This document shows positions 24,288 through 32,946 of a DNA stretch of 64,000 bases, one piece after another. The stretch's first letter is position 1. Every line of letters begins with the position of its first letter. The notes beneath the pieces were generated by a model, which saw only the letters and a program-made list of their open reading frames with translations, had not been told where the DNA came from and ran no database searches. The translations under genes were made by a program, and so were the position numbers. Source of the stretch: an uncultured Eubacteriales bacterium (GTDB lineage: Bacteria; Bacillota; Clostridia; Oscillospirales; Acutalibacteraceae); NCBI GenBank assembly GCA_934486615.1, contig CAKSQO010000008.1, positions 26,764 to 90,763 of the forward strand, read 5' to 3'.

Positions 24288-25559
24288 TTAGCCTATCATT
24301 GTTCCGCCGACGGGACGGATATTGAGAACATAGCAGCTGCCCTTACCGAACACAGCTTCAATCTGCTTTTTGTACTCGTCGAGCAGGTCGTTGGGCACAA
24401 AAGCCTGAATGGTGCCGCCGAAGCCGCCGCCGTGAACGCGACAGGCGCCGCGGTCGCCGAGGACGTGCTCGCTGACGGCGAGGGCAAGAGTCAGACCCTG
24501 CTCTGCGACATTCAGGGTGGAATAGACGTTCTGCAGCTTCATAAATGAGGAGCGCCCCGATTCGTTGACGAGCTTGAGGAACGCATTAAAGTCGCCCTTG
24601 CGCAGAGCGGCAGCCTCGTCAACGGCGCGCTGATTATCCTCGAAGAAGTGAAACGCTCTGAGCACCGCACGGTCGCCGAACGACAGACGAAGCTCAGCGA
24701 GCTTGCCGAAGAAGTCATCCGGGTTTACCTCGCGCAGCACGCTCTTGCCGAAGAAGTTGGAGATTTTGCGCATTTCGTCGGTAACGGCCGCGTACTCGGA
24801 GGTAAGGTCGGCGTGGTTGCCGCCCGTGTTTACGATGCAAAGGCTGTGTCCGCAGGAGGCAAAGTCGAAGTTGACCGCCTCGACCTTGGGGTCGTTTCTG
24901 TCGGCAAAATCGATAGCGGTGAAGCCGCCGACGGAGCTTGCCATCTGATCCATAAGTCCGCTCGGCTTGCCGAAGAACTCGTTCTCGGCATACTGCGCGA
25001 TCTTTGCAATAGTGACAGCGTCGATCTTGCCGCCGTTGAACATATAGGAAATAATGTTGCCGACGAGCACCTCGAACGCCGCCGAGGACGAAAGTCCGCT
25101 GCCCTTGAGGACGTTGGACGTGGTATAAGCGTCAAAGCCGCCGATTTTGCAGCCGTACTTGAGCATACCCGCGCATACTCCGCGAATAAGCGCGGCGGCG
25201 TGACCCTGTTCCTCGGGCACGGGAGTCATAACGCTCAAGTCAACGGTGTCCATATTGAAGCCTGCCGATTTGATGCGGATAGTATTATCGTTGTTTTCGG
25301 AAGCGACGGCGATAACGTCAAGGTTGACGCTGCCCGCGATAACGCAGCCGAGCTGATGATCGGTATGGTTGCCGCCGACCTCGGTGCGGCCCGGAGCGCT
25401 GTAAAGTCCCACGCTGCGGTCTGCTCCGAACAGCTTGGCAAATTCATCACAGGCTTCGGAATATCTGGCCTCGGCAGCGGAAGCGTCGCCGTAGAGCACC
25501 TTGAATTTTTCGTCAAAGCGGCCGTCGGATATTTCCTTTTTCATTGATTCAAGTTTCAT
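24288..25559 (-). CDS. galK: Galactokinase
   Basis: GHMP kinase phosphorylating galactose at O1. The family triad is clear: GRTEVGGNHTDHQLG (sugar-binding), LKGSGLSSSAAFEVLVG (phosphate loop) and CRVHGGGFGGTIQAFVP. It is 423 aa, about 30 longer than the usual 390 because of an N-terminal extension (MKLESMKKEISDGRF). GAGGGG precedes ATG 25559. It is the first gene of galKT, with the promoter at 25617-25644. Confidence 0.94.
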   Translation of the reverse strand: MKLESMKKEISDGRFDEKFKVLYGDASAAEARYSEACDEFAKLFGADRSVGLYSAPGRTEVGGNHTDHQLGCVIAGSVNLDVIAVASENNDNTIRIKSAGFNMDTVDLSVMTPVPEEQGHAAALIRGVCAGMLKYGCKIGGFDAYTTSNVLKGSGLSSSAAFEVLVGNIISYMFNGGKIDAVTIAKIAQYAENEFFGKPSGLMDQMASSVGGFTAIDFADRNDPKVEAVNFDFASCGHSLCIVNTGGNHADLTSEYAAVTDEMRKISNFFGKSVLREVNPDDFFGKLAELRLSFGDRAVLRAFHFFEDNQRAVDEAAALRKGDFNAFLKLVNESGRSSFMKLQNVYSTLNVAEQGLTLALAVSEHVLGDRGACRVHGGGFGGTIQAFVPNDLLDEYKKQIEAVFGKGSCYVLNIRPVGGTMIG

Positions 25560-25616
25560 AATATCCCCTCACTGTTATCGGCTTATGTATAAATCGACCG
25601 AAAATGTTACACTTTT

Positions 25617-25644
25617 AATATAACAAAATAAGCACAAATGTCAA
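25617..25644 (-). promoter_or_regulatory. galKT promoter
   Basis: Minus-strand TTGACA (25639-25644), a 16-bp spacer and TATATT (25617-25622), in the divergent region shared with the AraC-type regulator. Confidence 0.65.
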
Positions 25645-25676
25645 ACGGCTAATTTTATCATCTTTATGGATTTTTG

Positions 25677-25705
25677 TTGCATAACTGCTTTTTTTGTGGT
25701 AAAAT
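25677..25705 (+). promoter_or_regulatory. Promoter of the AraC-type regulator
   Basis: TTGCAT (25677-25682), 17 bp, TAAAAT (25700-25705), close to the start at 25724, leaving a very short leader. Confidence 0.6.
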
Positions 25706-25723
25706 TCAATTGAGGTGAATTTT

Positions 25724-26572
25724 ATGGAGCAGGATATAAGGCACGACGACTTCAAGCACCAGTTTGTCGCGCCGTATCACGACAGTCTGGGGCTGTCGGT
25801 CTACAACTGCGGCTTTCAGAAGTGCGCTCCGCTTTACAGCTGGGGGCCTGCACTGAGAAGCCACGACCTCATTCATTTTGTCGCAAAAGGCAAGGGCAAG
25901 TTCGTCTGCCTTGACAAGGAATACACCGTCAGCGCCGGCGACGGCTTCTTTGCCCCTGCGAACAAGGTCATCTTCTACGAAGCGGACGAGAACGAGCCGT
26001 GGGAATACTACTGGGTCGGCTTCAGTGGAGTGGACGCTCCGCGCCTGCTCGACGCGTGCAGGCTTTCGGCCGAGAAGCCGTGCTTTCACAGCAGCGACCC
26101 CGACGAAATGATTCGCCTGATTCTCGACATCTACGGCTCAAACGGAGTTTCAGCCGCAAGCGAAGCGCATATGACGGGCGGGCTTTACTCGTTCCTTGCA
26201 AAAATCATAGAAGAAAACGCGCCCGAGGAGTCGGCTCACCGCACGACAAAGTACCTTGACAGTGCCGTCAAATACATTGAGCACAACTTCTCCCTGCCCA
26301 TTACGGTGACCGACATTGCCAACAGCGCCGCAATAAGCCGCAGCCACCTCTACCGCATTTTTATGCAGGAGCTGCAAATCACGCCCAACGACTACCTTGT
26401 AAAATACCGCATAAGCGTTGCGTGCAACCTGCTGCGCAATGCCGGCATCAGCGTCAGCGAGGCGGCGTATTCGTCGGGCTTCTCCGACCCGCTGTACTTC
26501 AGCCGCGTATTCAAGCGCATAAAGGGCTGCACGCCGAGTGCCTACGCCCGCTCCGTTCAGCAGGAGCAATAG
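25724..26572 (+). CDS. AraC-family regulator of galactose genes
   Basis: 282 aa. The N-terminal cupin-like sensor (about residues 15-150) contains HDLIHFVAKGKGKFVC and EYTVSAGDGFFAPANKV. The C-terminal double helix-turn-helix contains ITVTDIANSAAISRSHLYRIFMQELQ and SVSEAAYSSGFSDPLYFSRVFKRIKGCTPSAYA. Divergence from galKT over a 160-base region suggests it activates them on galactose or an alpha-galactoside; that is inference. ATG 25724 follows GAGGTG. Confidence 0.87.
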   Translation: MEQDIRHDDFKHQFVAPYHDSLGLSVYNCGFQKCAPLYSWGPALRSHDLIHFVAKGKGKFVCLDKEYTVSAGDGFFAPANKVIFYEADENEPWEYYWVGFSGVDAPRLLDACRLSAEKPCFHSSDPDEMIRLILDIYGSNGVSAASEAHMTGGLYSFLAKIIEENAPEESAHRTTKYLDSAVKYIEHNFSLPITVTDIANSAAISRSHLYRIFMQELQITPNDYLVKYRISVACNLLRNAGISVSEAAYSSGFSDPLYFSRVFKRIKGCTPSAYARSVQQEQ

Positions 26573-26573
26573 C

Positions 26574-26612
26574 AAAAACCGCGCCTAACTTTAAGTGTAA
26601 GGCGCGGTTTTA
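26574..26612. terminator. Bidirectional terminator between araC-type gene and bioY
   Basis: AAAACCGCGCCT (26575-26586) and AGGCGCGGTTTT (26600-26611) form a perfect stem with A and T flanks, serving both convergent genes. Confidence 0.85.
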
Positions 26613-26627
26613 ATCTTAATATGTTGT

Positions 26628-27173
26628 TTATTTGTCGTAGAGCATTTTGAAAACGGGTGTTTTTTCAAGCAGCTTGATGATAACGCAGGTGACAACACCC
26701 TTGATGATGTCGGGAATAATGAACGGAGTGACGCACGCCGCGAGCGCATATGCCAGTCCCTTTTTGGTGTAGATGAGGAACCAAGCCGTGCCGAACGCAT
26801 AGCATACGGCAATAGCGACTATCATTGAGACCATCATCGCGATGACGTTGCGGTTGAAGCGCTTGGTGACGATAGATACGATGAGCGCGACGAAAATGTA
26901 CGAAACGATGTAGCCGCCGGTCGGGCCTGCAAGCACGCCGATACCCGACGAAAAGCCCGAGAACACCGGCACGCCGATAATTCCGAGCAGCAGGTAAACA
27001 ACGACCGACAGCGCGGCGTACTTCGGCTCAAGCATGGTAGCCGTGAGAAAGATGCCCAGCAGTGCGAGCGTTATCGGGATAACTCCGATTTTAAAGGATA
27101 TGACGGCGGTAACGCATATAACGGCGGCCATCAGCGCGGACATAATAAGCATTTTAACGTTCGGCTTTTTCAT
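26628..27173 (-). CDS. bioY: Biotin transporter substrate-binding component BioY
   Basis: S-component of an ECF biotin transporter, 181 aa, with about six membrane helices. Family hallmarks: FKIGVIPITLALLGIFLTATML and VFSGFSSGIGVLAGPTGGYIVSY. No ECF A/A'/T genes adjoin, so a shared energising module elsewhere is expected. The start overlaps the birA stop by ATGA, coupling biotin uptake to ligation. Confidence 0.93.
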   Translation of the reverse strand: MKKPNVKMLIMSALMAAVICVTAVISFKIGVIPITLALLGIFLTATMLEPKYAALSVVVYLLLGIIGVPVFSGFSSGIGVLAGPTGGYIVSYIFVALIVSIVTKRFNRNVIAMMVSMIVAIAVCYAFGTAWFLIYTKKGLAYALAACVTPFIIPDIIKGVVTCVIIKLLEKTPVFKMLYDK

Positions 27174-27949
27174 TTTTGCTTTACGCTCACTTCCCCACTG
27201 CTAAGAGTGAATCTAAAATTGTTTTTATCCTCAACGACGAGTTCTGCGCGGTCGGTGATACCGATTACCCGCGCTTCAAAAACGCCGTTTACATTTATAA
27301 CATCTACGTTCGCATTTGTCAATACGGAACGTGAGCGATATTCGGGCATAACCGTGCTTACGAAGTCGCCGCCGAGCAGTGCTTTCAGCTCTTTAAGCAC
27401 GCCGCCGACGACCTGCTCGAGCACGCCGTCCTTCGGGTACGAGCAGTCGAAAAACGCGCCCGCGCGGTCGGCAATCTCGGGCGGGAAGCCGCCCTGCGGC
27501 TCGAACAAATTTATGCCGATACCGATAACGACGAAGTCGGCGCTGTCGTCCGGCTCTGAGAAAGCGGACTCGGCCAGTATGCCGCAGACCTTTCGACCGT
27601 CGAGATAGATGTCGTTGACCCACTTTATGCCCGCACGCCTGCCCGTTACCGCGTCGGCCGTGCGCGCAACCGCCACGGCGGCGGTAGCGGTGTACTCCGC
27701 AGGGTCGACGATCTCTCTGCCGCGCAGGATAACGCTCATATAAATGCCGTCGCCCTCAGGCGAATAGAAGCTTCTGCCCTTGCGGCCGCGGCCGCCGGTC
27801 TGACGCGCGGCGATAACCACGGTCGAATCGTCGGCGCCCTGCCGCGCAAGCTGCTTTGCGATATTGTTGGTCGAGTCGACCTCGTCAAACGGCACAATTT
27901 TATAGCCGTCGGCACTGAATGAGCGCAGAATGTCGTAAACTTTTCCCAT
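27170..27949 (-). CDS. birA: Biotin-[acetyl-CoA-carboxylase] ligase (no DNA-binding domain)
   Basis: Activates biotin to biotinyl-5'-AMP and attaches it to carrier lysines. Visible motifs are STNNIAKQLARQG, the biotin/ATP loop GGRGRKGRSFYSPEGDGIYMS, KWVNDIYLDGRKVCGILAE and VVIGIGINL. At 259 aa it has no N-terminal helix-turn-helix, so it is a class I enzyme, not a repressor. ATG 27949 is chosen; the 54-codon upstream frame overlaps the DUF1653 gene out of phase. A natural target is the biotin carrier encoded at 51227-51595. Confidence 0.93.
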   Translation of the reverse strand: MGKVYDILRSFSADGYKIVPFDEVDSTNNIAKQLARQGADDSTVVIAARQTGGRGRKGRSFYSPEGDGIYMSVILRGREIVDPAEYTATAAVAVARTADAVTGRRAGIKWVNDIYLDGRKVCGILAESAFSEPDDSADFVVIGIGINLFEPQGGFPPEIADRAGAFFDCSYPKDGVLEQVVGGVLKELKALLGGDFVSTVMPEYRSRSVLTNANVDVINVNGVFEARVIGITDRAELVVEDKNNFRFTLSSGEVSVKQK

Positions 27950-27953
27950 AATT

Positions 27954-28169
27954 TCAGTCACCGATGTAGGTAAAGCGGGCGTAAGCCTTGCCGTCGCGCT
28001 CAACAGTCTCGTTCCACATCGACAGCGGGCGCACCCACACGCCGCCGTCGCCGTAAAGCGCGCGGTAGACGACCATAGGCTCGAGCGTTTCGGAGTGCTT
28101 TGCGACCGCAATCACCTCGTACTCGTTACCCTTAAAGTGCCGATAGCGGCCGAGCTTTAAATCGGTCAT
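27954..28169 (-). CDS. DUF1653 domain protein
   Basis: 71 aa. The pattern LGRYRHFKGNEYEVIAVAKHSETLEPMVVYRALYGDGGVWVRPLSMW is characteristic of DUF1653, a small beta-rich domain of unknown function found in many bacteria. It lies 12 bases behind the DUF3048 lipoprotein gene and four bases ahead of birA, so it belongs to that operon; the linkage does not reveal its role. Confidence 0.88.
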   Translation of the reverse strand: MTDLKLGRYRHFKGNEYEVIAVAKHSETLEPMVVYRALYGDGGVWVRPLSMWNETVERDGKAYARFTYIGD

Positions 28170-28181
28170 ACTTTTTTTCCT

Positions 28182-29285
28182 TTAAGCTGCCGCAGCGTCG
28201 CCGCTGAATGTGGTCTTGCTCTTTAAATTCTTATTAGTAATGCACACATAGGAGTTGCCTGCGCTGTACTTGACAGCGGCGCCGCTCTCATCGGTTATCT
28301 TGAGCCGGTCGTAGGTGTCGCCCTTGCTCCACTTTACGGGCATATAGGTGCCGTTTGTGAAGTAGTAGCCCTCGCCGCCCTTCATTTCGGAATATACCCT
28401 GTATTTATCGTCAAAATTGCCGACGGTCGTGAACAGCACGAGCACATTTTTATAGCCGTATTGTTTGCCCGTGTCGGCATCGACGCTCGGTTTGGTGCGG
28501 TTGGACTTGAGATAGGTCTTGCTCTCGCCGTCATAAGCAAAGTTGGTTATGTAGCTGTTTGAGAAGAACACAGACAGCTTTGTAGCAGAGCCGCCCGAAA
28601 GGGTCACGTTCTCGTCTGGGTCGGCGAAATTCTGCCAGTTGCCGGAGTGCTTCTCATCGACGGTCATACGGCGCTTGCCCGCTTCAAGACCCTTATAGAT
28701 AAGCTCGCCGTTTGTGAACATCGTGTGTTCCCTCGCGAGGCCGTTTTTGACGCGGAAACAGTAGTTGCCGCCGTAGCCCGTGTTGAGGTCGTAGTCGTCG
28801 AGGTTCAGCTTGGCCATACGCTTTTTGGTGTAGTTCGGGTCGAGTCCCGCGTGGAGATAGACAGCATCGTGGCCGCACGCAAGATCAATATAGGAGTAGC
28901 GCGCCGAGCGCATCGAGCCGATAGTGCCGACGTCGGTCAAATCCTTGTACACCGCCAGCAGGCGCGTGATGCCGCCCTCAACGTAAGTCTCATATATAAT
29001 GGAAGCGCTGCCGAGGCCCGTCTGCACCTTCTGCGCCACTGCGATGTTGTTGATCATAACCGCAACAGGGCGGACGTTCTGCTTTTCCTCGCTGTCGAGC
29101 TCTTCAAGCCCCGTGAGATTGTTGACATAGAGCTTCGGCTCATCGGGCACGGTCTGAACGTACGAGTCGGCTTCGGACGACGAATCGGACTTTGAAGGAG
29201 ACTCGGCGGTGTTGTCGCCGCAGGCGGCAAGGGTGAGTGTCAGGCAGACAACAGCCGACAAGGCAGACAGCAATCGTTTGAACAT
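28182..29285 (-). CDS. DUF3048 (YerB-like) lipoprotein
   Basis: 367-aa exported lipoprotein. Signal with lipobox LTLAAC (Cys22), then a Ser/Glu-rich linker. DUF3048 features are RPVAVMINNIAVAQKVQTGLGSASIIYETYVEGGITRLLAVY, GTIGSMRSARYSYIDLA, DAVYLHAGLDP and a C-terminal domain with GYYFTNGTYMPVKWSKGD. The family (B. subtilis YerB) has no proven activity but is cell-surface. It heads the operon with DUF1653, birA and bioY. Confidence 0.9.
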   Translation of the reverse strand: MFKRLLSALSAVVCLTLTLAACGDNTAESPSKSDSSSEADSYVQTVPDEPKLYVNNLTGLEELDSEEKQNVRPVAVMINNIAVAQKVQTGLGSASIIYETYVEGGITRLLAVYKDLTDVGTIGSMRSARYSYIDLACGHDAVYLHAGLDPNYTKKRMAKLNLDDYDLNTGYGGNYCFRVKNGLAREHTMFTNGELIYKGLEAGKRRMTVDEKHSGNWQNFADPDENVTLSGGSATKLSVFFSNSYITNFAYDGESKTYLKSNRTKPSVDADTGKQYGYKNVLVLFTTVGNFDDKYRVYSEMKGGEGYYFTNGTYMPVKWSKGDTYDRLKITDESGAAVKYSAGNSYVCITNKNLKSKTTFSGDAAAA

Positions 29286-29488
29286 TTTACATTACTTCCC
29301 TCTAAAAGTGATTTTACTTTTACCCATTATATAGCATTGAGAAATCCATTTCAATACAAAACGCGGCGCTTTTAACAATTTTTACGATACTGTTACATTT
29401 TGAGATTTGCACTGACTTTCGCTGTCCTTTAACACTCGAACACGGTACTGTCGGCAAATACGAAAAACTTATAAGGACTTATCCTCCT

Positions 29489-29574
29489 GGCAATGGTGAG
29501 GGTCGGCAGATATATGAAAGACGGCCGGTCTGCGCCACCTGTGCCGATGCTGCAGTCCGGCACTCATCGTTGCC
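29489..29574. ncRNA. Candidate structured RNA, three-way junction
   Basis: The otherwise AT-rich 540-base gap between the DUF3048 gene and feoA holds a GC-rich block. GGCAATGGTGAG (29489-29500) can pair fully, with two wobbles, to CTCATCGTTGCC (29563-29574). Inside lie two arms with almost no joining bases: GCAGA/TCTGC (29506-29510 with 29529-29533, extended to 29501-29539) and GTGCCG/CGGCAC (29541-29546 with 29558-29563). I cannot match it to a known class. Strand is unresolved: minus would place it in the DUF3048 leader, plus would put it before the feo promoter. Confidence 0.4.
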
Positions 29575-29625
29575 GTCGCAAAGCGGTCTAACTTTGTCTG
29601 CGATGGTAAATTTGAACAACAAAAA

Positions 29626-29643
29626 TATTAGCTTGGACTAACT
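29626..29643. promoter_or_regulatory. Feo-regulon box 1 (TTAG-N6-CTAA)
   Basis: TATTAGC-TTGG-ACTAACT, an 18-bp DtxR-like palindrome upstream of the feo promoter. It shares the TTAG-N6-CTAA core with four more copies in this locus. Confidence 0.55.
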
Positions 29644-29699
29644 GTTTTGTAAATGAATACCAAAATTGAAAATTCGACACGTTTTTTTCAAAAAAGCAG

Positions 29700-29728
29700 T
29701 TGACAGACGAAAAAAACAGTTGTATTAT
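29700..29728 (+). promoter_or_regulatory. feo operon promoter
   Basis: TTGACA (29700-29705), 17 bp, TATTAT (29723-29728). Boxes 2 and 3 follow within 70 bases, where a repressor would block initiation or early elongation. Confidence 0.75.
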
Positions 29729-29737
29729 AACGATGTA

Positions 29738-29790
29738 GGTTAGCTTGCGCTAACCATTAATTCAACCGTTGCGGTTAGCGTTTGCTAATC
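29738..29790. promoter_or_regulatory. Feo-regulon boxes 2 and 3
   Basis: GGTTAGC-TTGC-GCTAACC (29738-29755) is a perfect 7-4-7 palindrome, and GGTTAGC-GTTT-GCTAATC (29773-29790) nearly so. They resemble DtxR/IdeR-type iron boxes and lie just downstream of the feo -10. Confidence 0.75.
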
Positions 29791-29826
29791 ACAAGCATAT
29801 ACCTTTATTATAAAGGAGTGGATATT

Positions 29827-30039
29827 ATGATGCCGCTTTGCTTTGCAACCATCGGCGAAGAAAACATCATCAAACGCATCGGCGGAACGCCCGAAGTCAA
29901 GAAGCATCTTGAAAATCTGGGATTTGTCGTCGGCGGCACTGTTATGGTGATCACTTCCCTTGACGGCAACGTAATCGTCAACGTTAAGGAAGCGCGCGTA
30001 GCCATCAGCGAAGAAATGGCGCGCAAGATCATGATATGA
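29827..30039 (+). CDS. feoA: FeoA domain protein (first copy)
   Basis: 70-aa SH3-like FeoA protein that assists FeoB in ferrous-iron uptake; cytoplasmic. The core reads IGGTPEVKKHLENLGFVVGGTVMVITSLDGNVIVNVKEARVAISEEMARKI. AAAGGAG precedes ATG 29827. It differs strongly from the second FeoA 54 bases downstream, so the two may have distinct contacts with FeoB. Confidence 0.88.
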   Translation: MMPLCFATIGEENIIKRIGGTPEVKKHLENLGFVVGGTVMVITSLDGNVIVNVKEARVAISEEMARKIMI

Positions 30040-30093
30040 CGGCTTAAAGGCCTGCATATATCATCAAAAGTATTTCAGTAAGGAGGAAAAACG

Positions 30094-30315
30094 ATGAAAA
30101 CTCTGCGGCAAGCAAAAATCGGCGACACCGTCAAGGTTGTCAAGCTGCACGGCGAAGGCGCTGTCAAGCGCCGCATTATGGATATGGGGCTGACCAAGGG
30201 CGTCGAAGTTCATATTCGCAAGGTCGCCCCGCTCGGCGATCCGATCGAAGTCACTGTGCGCGGCTACGAGCTGAGTCTCAGAAAGGCCGACGCCGAGATG
30301 ATCGAGGTGGAGTAA
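30094..30315 (+). CDS. feoA: FeoA domain protein (second copy)
   Basis: 73 aa of the classical FeoA type: GDTVKVVKLHGEGAVKRRIMDMGLTKGVEVHIRKVAPLGDPIEVTVRGYELSLRKADAEMIEV. AAGGAGG lies just upstream. It precedes feoB by 91 bases, a gap that contains a hairpin-prone GC segment and a feo box. Tandem feoA genes are common in Clostridia. Confidence 0.93.
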   Translation: MKTLRQAKIGDTVKVVKLHGEGAVKRRIMDMGLTKGVEVHIRKVAPLGDPIEVTVRGYELSLRKADAEMIEVE

Positions 30316-30369
30316 GCATCCCGTTCCCCTTGCGGGAGCGGATTTATTCCGCCTATGCTTTTGCGATTG

Positions 30370-30387
30370 CGTTAGACGCGACTAACT
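30370..30387. promoter_or_regulatory. Feo-regulon box 4
   Basis: CGTTAGA-CGCG-ACTAACT keeps the TTAG-N6-CTAA core immediately upstream of the feoB ribosome site, allowing separate control of feoB inside the operon. Confidence 0.5.
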
Positions 30388-30406
30388 AAAGAAGGAGATC
30401 AAGCAA

Positions 30407-32911
30407 ATGAACATTCGTATTGCCCTCGCAGGCAATCCTAACTGCGGTAAAACCACCTTGTTCAATGCGCTGACGGGTTCTAACCAGTTTGTTGGTAACT
30501 GGCCGGGCGTTACCGTGGAGAAAAAGGAAGGTAAGCTGAAAAAGCACGACGGCGTTGTTATCACCGACCTTCCCGGTATCTATTCCCTTTCCCCTTACAC
30601 TCTTGAAGAGGTTGTTGCAAGAAACTACCTCATTGACGAACGCCCCGATGCTATCCTTAACATCATCGACGGCACAAACCTTGAACGTAACCTTTACCTT
30701 ACCACTCAGCTCGTCGAGCTTGGCATTCCTGTCGTAATCGCCATCAACATGATGGACGTTGTTCGCAAGAACGGCGATAAGATCGACACCGCCGAACTTT
30801 CACGCCAGCTCGGCTGCAAGATCGTCGAGATCTCGGCTCTTAAGGGCACCGGCATAAAGGAAGCCGCCGAGGCCGCTATCGACGCTGCGCAGAACACCAA
30901 GACCGTTCCGCAGCACAGCTTCAACGGCAGCGTTGAGCACGCTCTGGCTCACATCGAGGAGGCCGCGGTTCACGGTCTTCCCGAGGAGCAGCAGAGATGG
31001 TACTCCATCAAGATTTTCGAGCGCGACGACAAGGTGCTTGAAAAGCTCAACCTCGACAAGGCCACCCTCGACCACATCGAGAACGACATTCAGGCCGTCG
31101 AGAAGGAGATGGACGACGACTCCGAGTCCATCATCACCAACGAAAGATATGTTTATATCGCTTCGATAATCAAGTCCAGCTACAAAAAGAAGAACGTCGG
31201 CAAGCTGACGACCTCCGATAAGATCGATAAGATCGTCACTAACCGCTGGCTCGGACTTCCGATCTTCGCAGTTATTATGTTCCTGGTTTACTACATATCC
31301 ATGGTAACGGTAGGTACTGCCGCGACCGACTGGGCCAACGACGGACTGTTCGGCGACGGCTATCACCTCTTCGGCATCGGCTCAAGCGCTTATAACGACG
31401 TTAACGACGAATACACCGCCGCCATGGAGGCTGTTGACGCGTTCTACGGCGAGGTTGACACCGAAGCCGATGACTTTGACGCCAAGGCTGCCATTGCAGA
31501 TATGAAGGCGCTCAAGGCCACAGATAAGACCGCGACCACCGAGGTTGAGGACGAGGAGACCCTCGCCGTAAACAAGAAGACCGCTTATTACGATACTCTT
31601 CCGAGCAAGCTCGGTGACGACGACGTCGCAATGACTTATGTTGACGCTGTCAAGTATCTTGATGAGAACGGCTTCGACGAGCCCGATCCGGCTGACTACG
31701 GCGTTTGGGTGCCCGGTATTCCCGTACTCGTCGGCAACGGTCTTGATGCTGCCGGCGCTGCACCGTGGCTGAGCGGACTTATCAACGACGGCATCGTCGC
31801 CGGTGTCGGCGCGGTGCTCGGCTTCGTTCCGCAGATGCTTGTTCTGTTCTTCCTCCTTGCTTTCCTCGAGGCTTGCGGTTATATGTCCAGAATCGCGTTC
31901 GTCCTCGACCGTATCTTCCGCAAGTTCGGCCTTTCCGGTAAGTCGTTCATTCCTATGCTTATCGGTACCGGCTGCGGTATTCCCGGCATAATGGCCTCGC
32001 GTACAATAGAAAATGAGCGCGACCGCCGTATGACCATCATGACCACCACGTTTATCCCCTGCGGAGCTAAGGTGCCGTTCATCGCGATGATCGCGGGCGC
32101 CCTGTTCGGCGGCTCGGCCATCGTTTCCACCAGCGCTTATTTCATCGGTATGGCAGCGATTATCATCTCGGGTATCATGCTGAAGAAGACCAAGATGTTC
32201 TCAGGCGAGCCCGCTCCGTTCGTTATGGAGCTGCCTGCTTACCATCTGCCGACCCTTGGCAACGTCCTGCGCTCGACTTGGGAGCGCGGCTGGTCGTTCA
32301 TCAAAAAGGCCGGTACCATAATCCTGCTTTCGACCATTCTTGTTTGGTTCACCTCTTACTTCGGCTTCACCGATGACGGCTTCCGTATGCTTGCCGAGGA
32401 CGAACTTGATAAGTCTATGCTTGCCGCTGTCGGCAGCGCTATCGCCTGGATATTCAAGCCTCTCGGTTGGGGCGAATGGGAAGCAGCCGTTGCTTCTATC
32501 ACCGGCCTTGTTGCTAAGGAGAACATCGTCGGTACTATGGGTATCCTCTACGGTGCTTCGGGCAATGTTTACAGCACACTTGCCCACGTATTCACCGGTG
32601 TTACCGGCTATTCGTTCCTCGTATTCAACCTTTTGTGCGCTCCGTGCTTCGCTGCTATCGGCGCAATCAGACGCGAGATGAACAGTCCCAAGTGGACCTG
32701 GTTTGCAATCGGTTATCAGTGCGGCTTCGCTTACATCATTGCCCTTATGATCAACCAGTTCGGCAAGCTCTTTACCGGTAAAATCACCGGCGTGCTTGAT
32801 GTTACCAGTCTTATCTGCGCTTTCGTTGCACTTGGCGTTATCATCTACATGATTGTTCGCCCGTACAAGGAAGCTACCAAGCTCACCAAAAACGTCAAGG
32901 TTACAAAGTAA
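30407..32911 (+). CDS. feoB: Ferrous iron transporter FeoB with large acidic insert
   Basis: GTP-driven Fe2+ importer, 834 aa. The N-terminal G domain carries GNPNCGKTT (G1), NWPGVTVEKKEG (G2 region) and DLPGIYSLSPYTLEE (G3). The membrane part carries gate motifs around GFVPQMLVLFFLLAFLEACGYMSRIAFVLDR, GTGCGIPGIMASRT and CAPCFAAIGAIRREM. Between the first helix and GIVAGVGAVLGF lies about 145 residues (roughly 305-450) rich in Asp, Glu, Ala and Thr, where most FeoB proteins have a few tens. The insert should face outside or a loop; its role is unknown. Confidence 0.95.
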   Translation: MNIRIALAGNPNCGKTTLFNALTGSNQFVGNWPGVTVEKKEGKLKKHDGVVITDLPGIYSLSPYTLEEVVARNYLIDERPDAILNIIDGTNLERNLYLTTQLVELGIPVVIAINMMDVVRKNGDKIDTAELSRQLGCKIVEISALKGTGIKEAAEAAIDAAQNTKTVPQHSFNGSVEHALAHIEEAAVHGLPEEQQRWYSIKIFERDDKVLEKLNLDKATLDHIENDIQAVEKEMDDDSESIITNERYVYIASIIKSSYKKKNVGKLTTSDKIDKIVTNRWLGLPIFAVIMFLVYYISMVTVGTAATDWANDGLFGDGYHLFGIGSSAYNDVNDEYTAAMEAVDAFYGEVDTEADDFDAKAAIADMKALKATDKTATTEVEDEETLAVNKKTAYYDTLPSKLGDDDVAMTYVDAVKYLDENGFDEPDPADYGVWVPGIPVLVGNGLDAAGAAPWLSGLINDGIVAGVGAVLGFVPQMLVLFFLLAFLEACGYMSRIAFVLDRIFRKFGLSGKSFIPMLIGTGCGIPGIMASRTIENERDRRMTIMTTTFIPCGAKVPFIAMIAGALFGGSAIVSTSAYFIGMAAIIISGIMLKKTKMFSGEPAPFVMELPAYHLPTLGNVLRSTWERGWSFIKKAGTIILLSTILVWFTSYFGFTDDGFRMLAEDELDKSMLAAVGSAIAWIFKPLGWGEWEAAVASITGLVAKENIVGTMGILYGASGNVYSTLAHVFTGVTGYSFLVFNLLCAPCFAAIGAIRREMNSPKWTWFAIGYQCGFAYIIALMINQFGKLFTGKITGVLDVTSLICAFVALGVIIYMIVRPYKEATKLTKNVKVTK

Positions 32912-32946
32912 GGTTAGCTTCAACTCTTTGAAAGGAGTCGTTCAAT

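Noticed and set aside
29501..29599. 33-codon plus-strand frame inside the GC-rich block before feo
   Set aside because: No ribosome site or family; base pairing explains the composition better.
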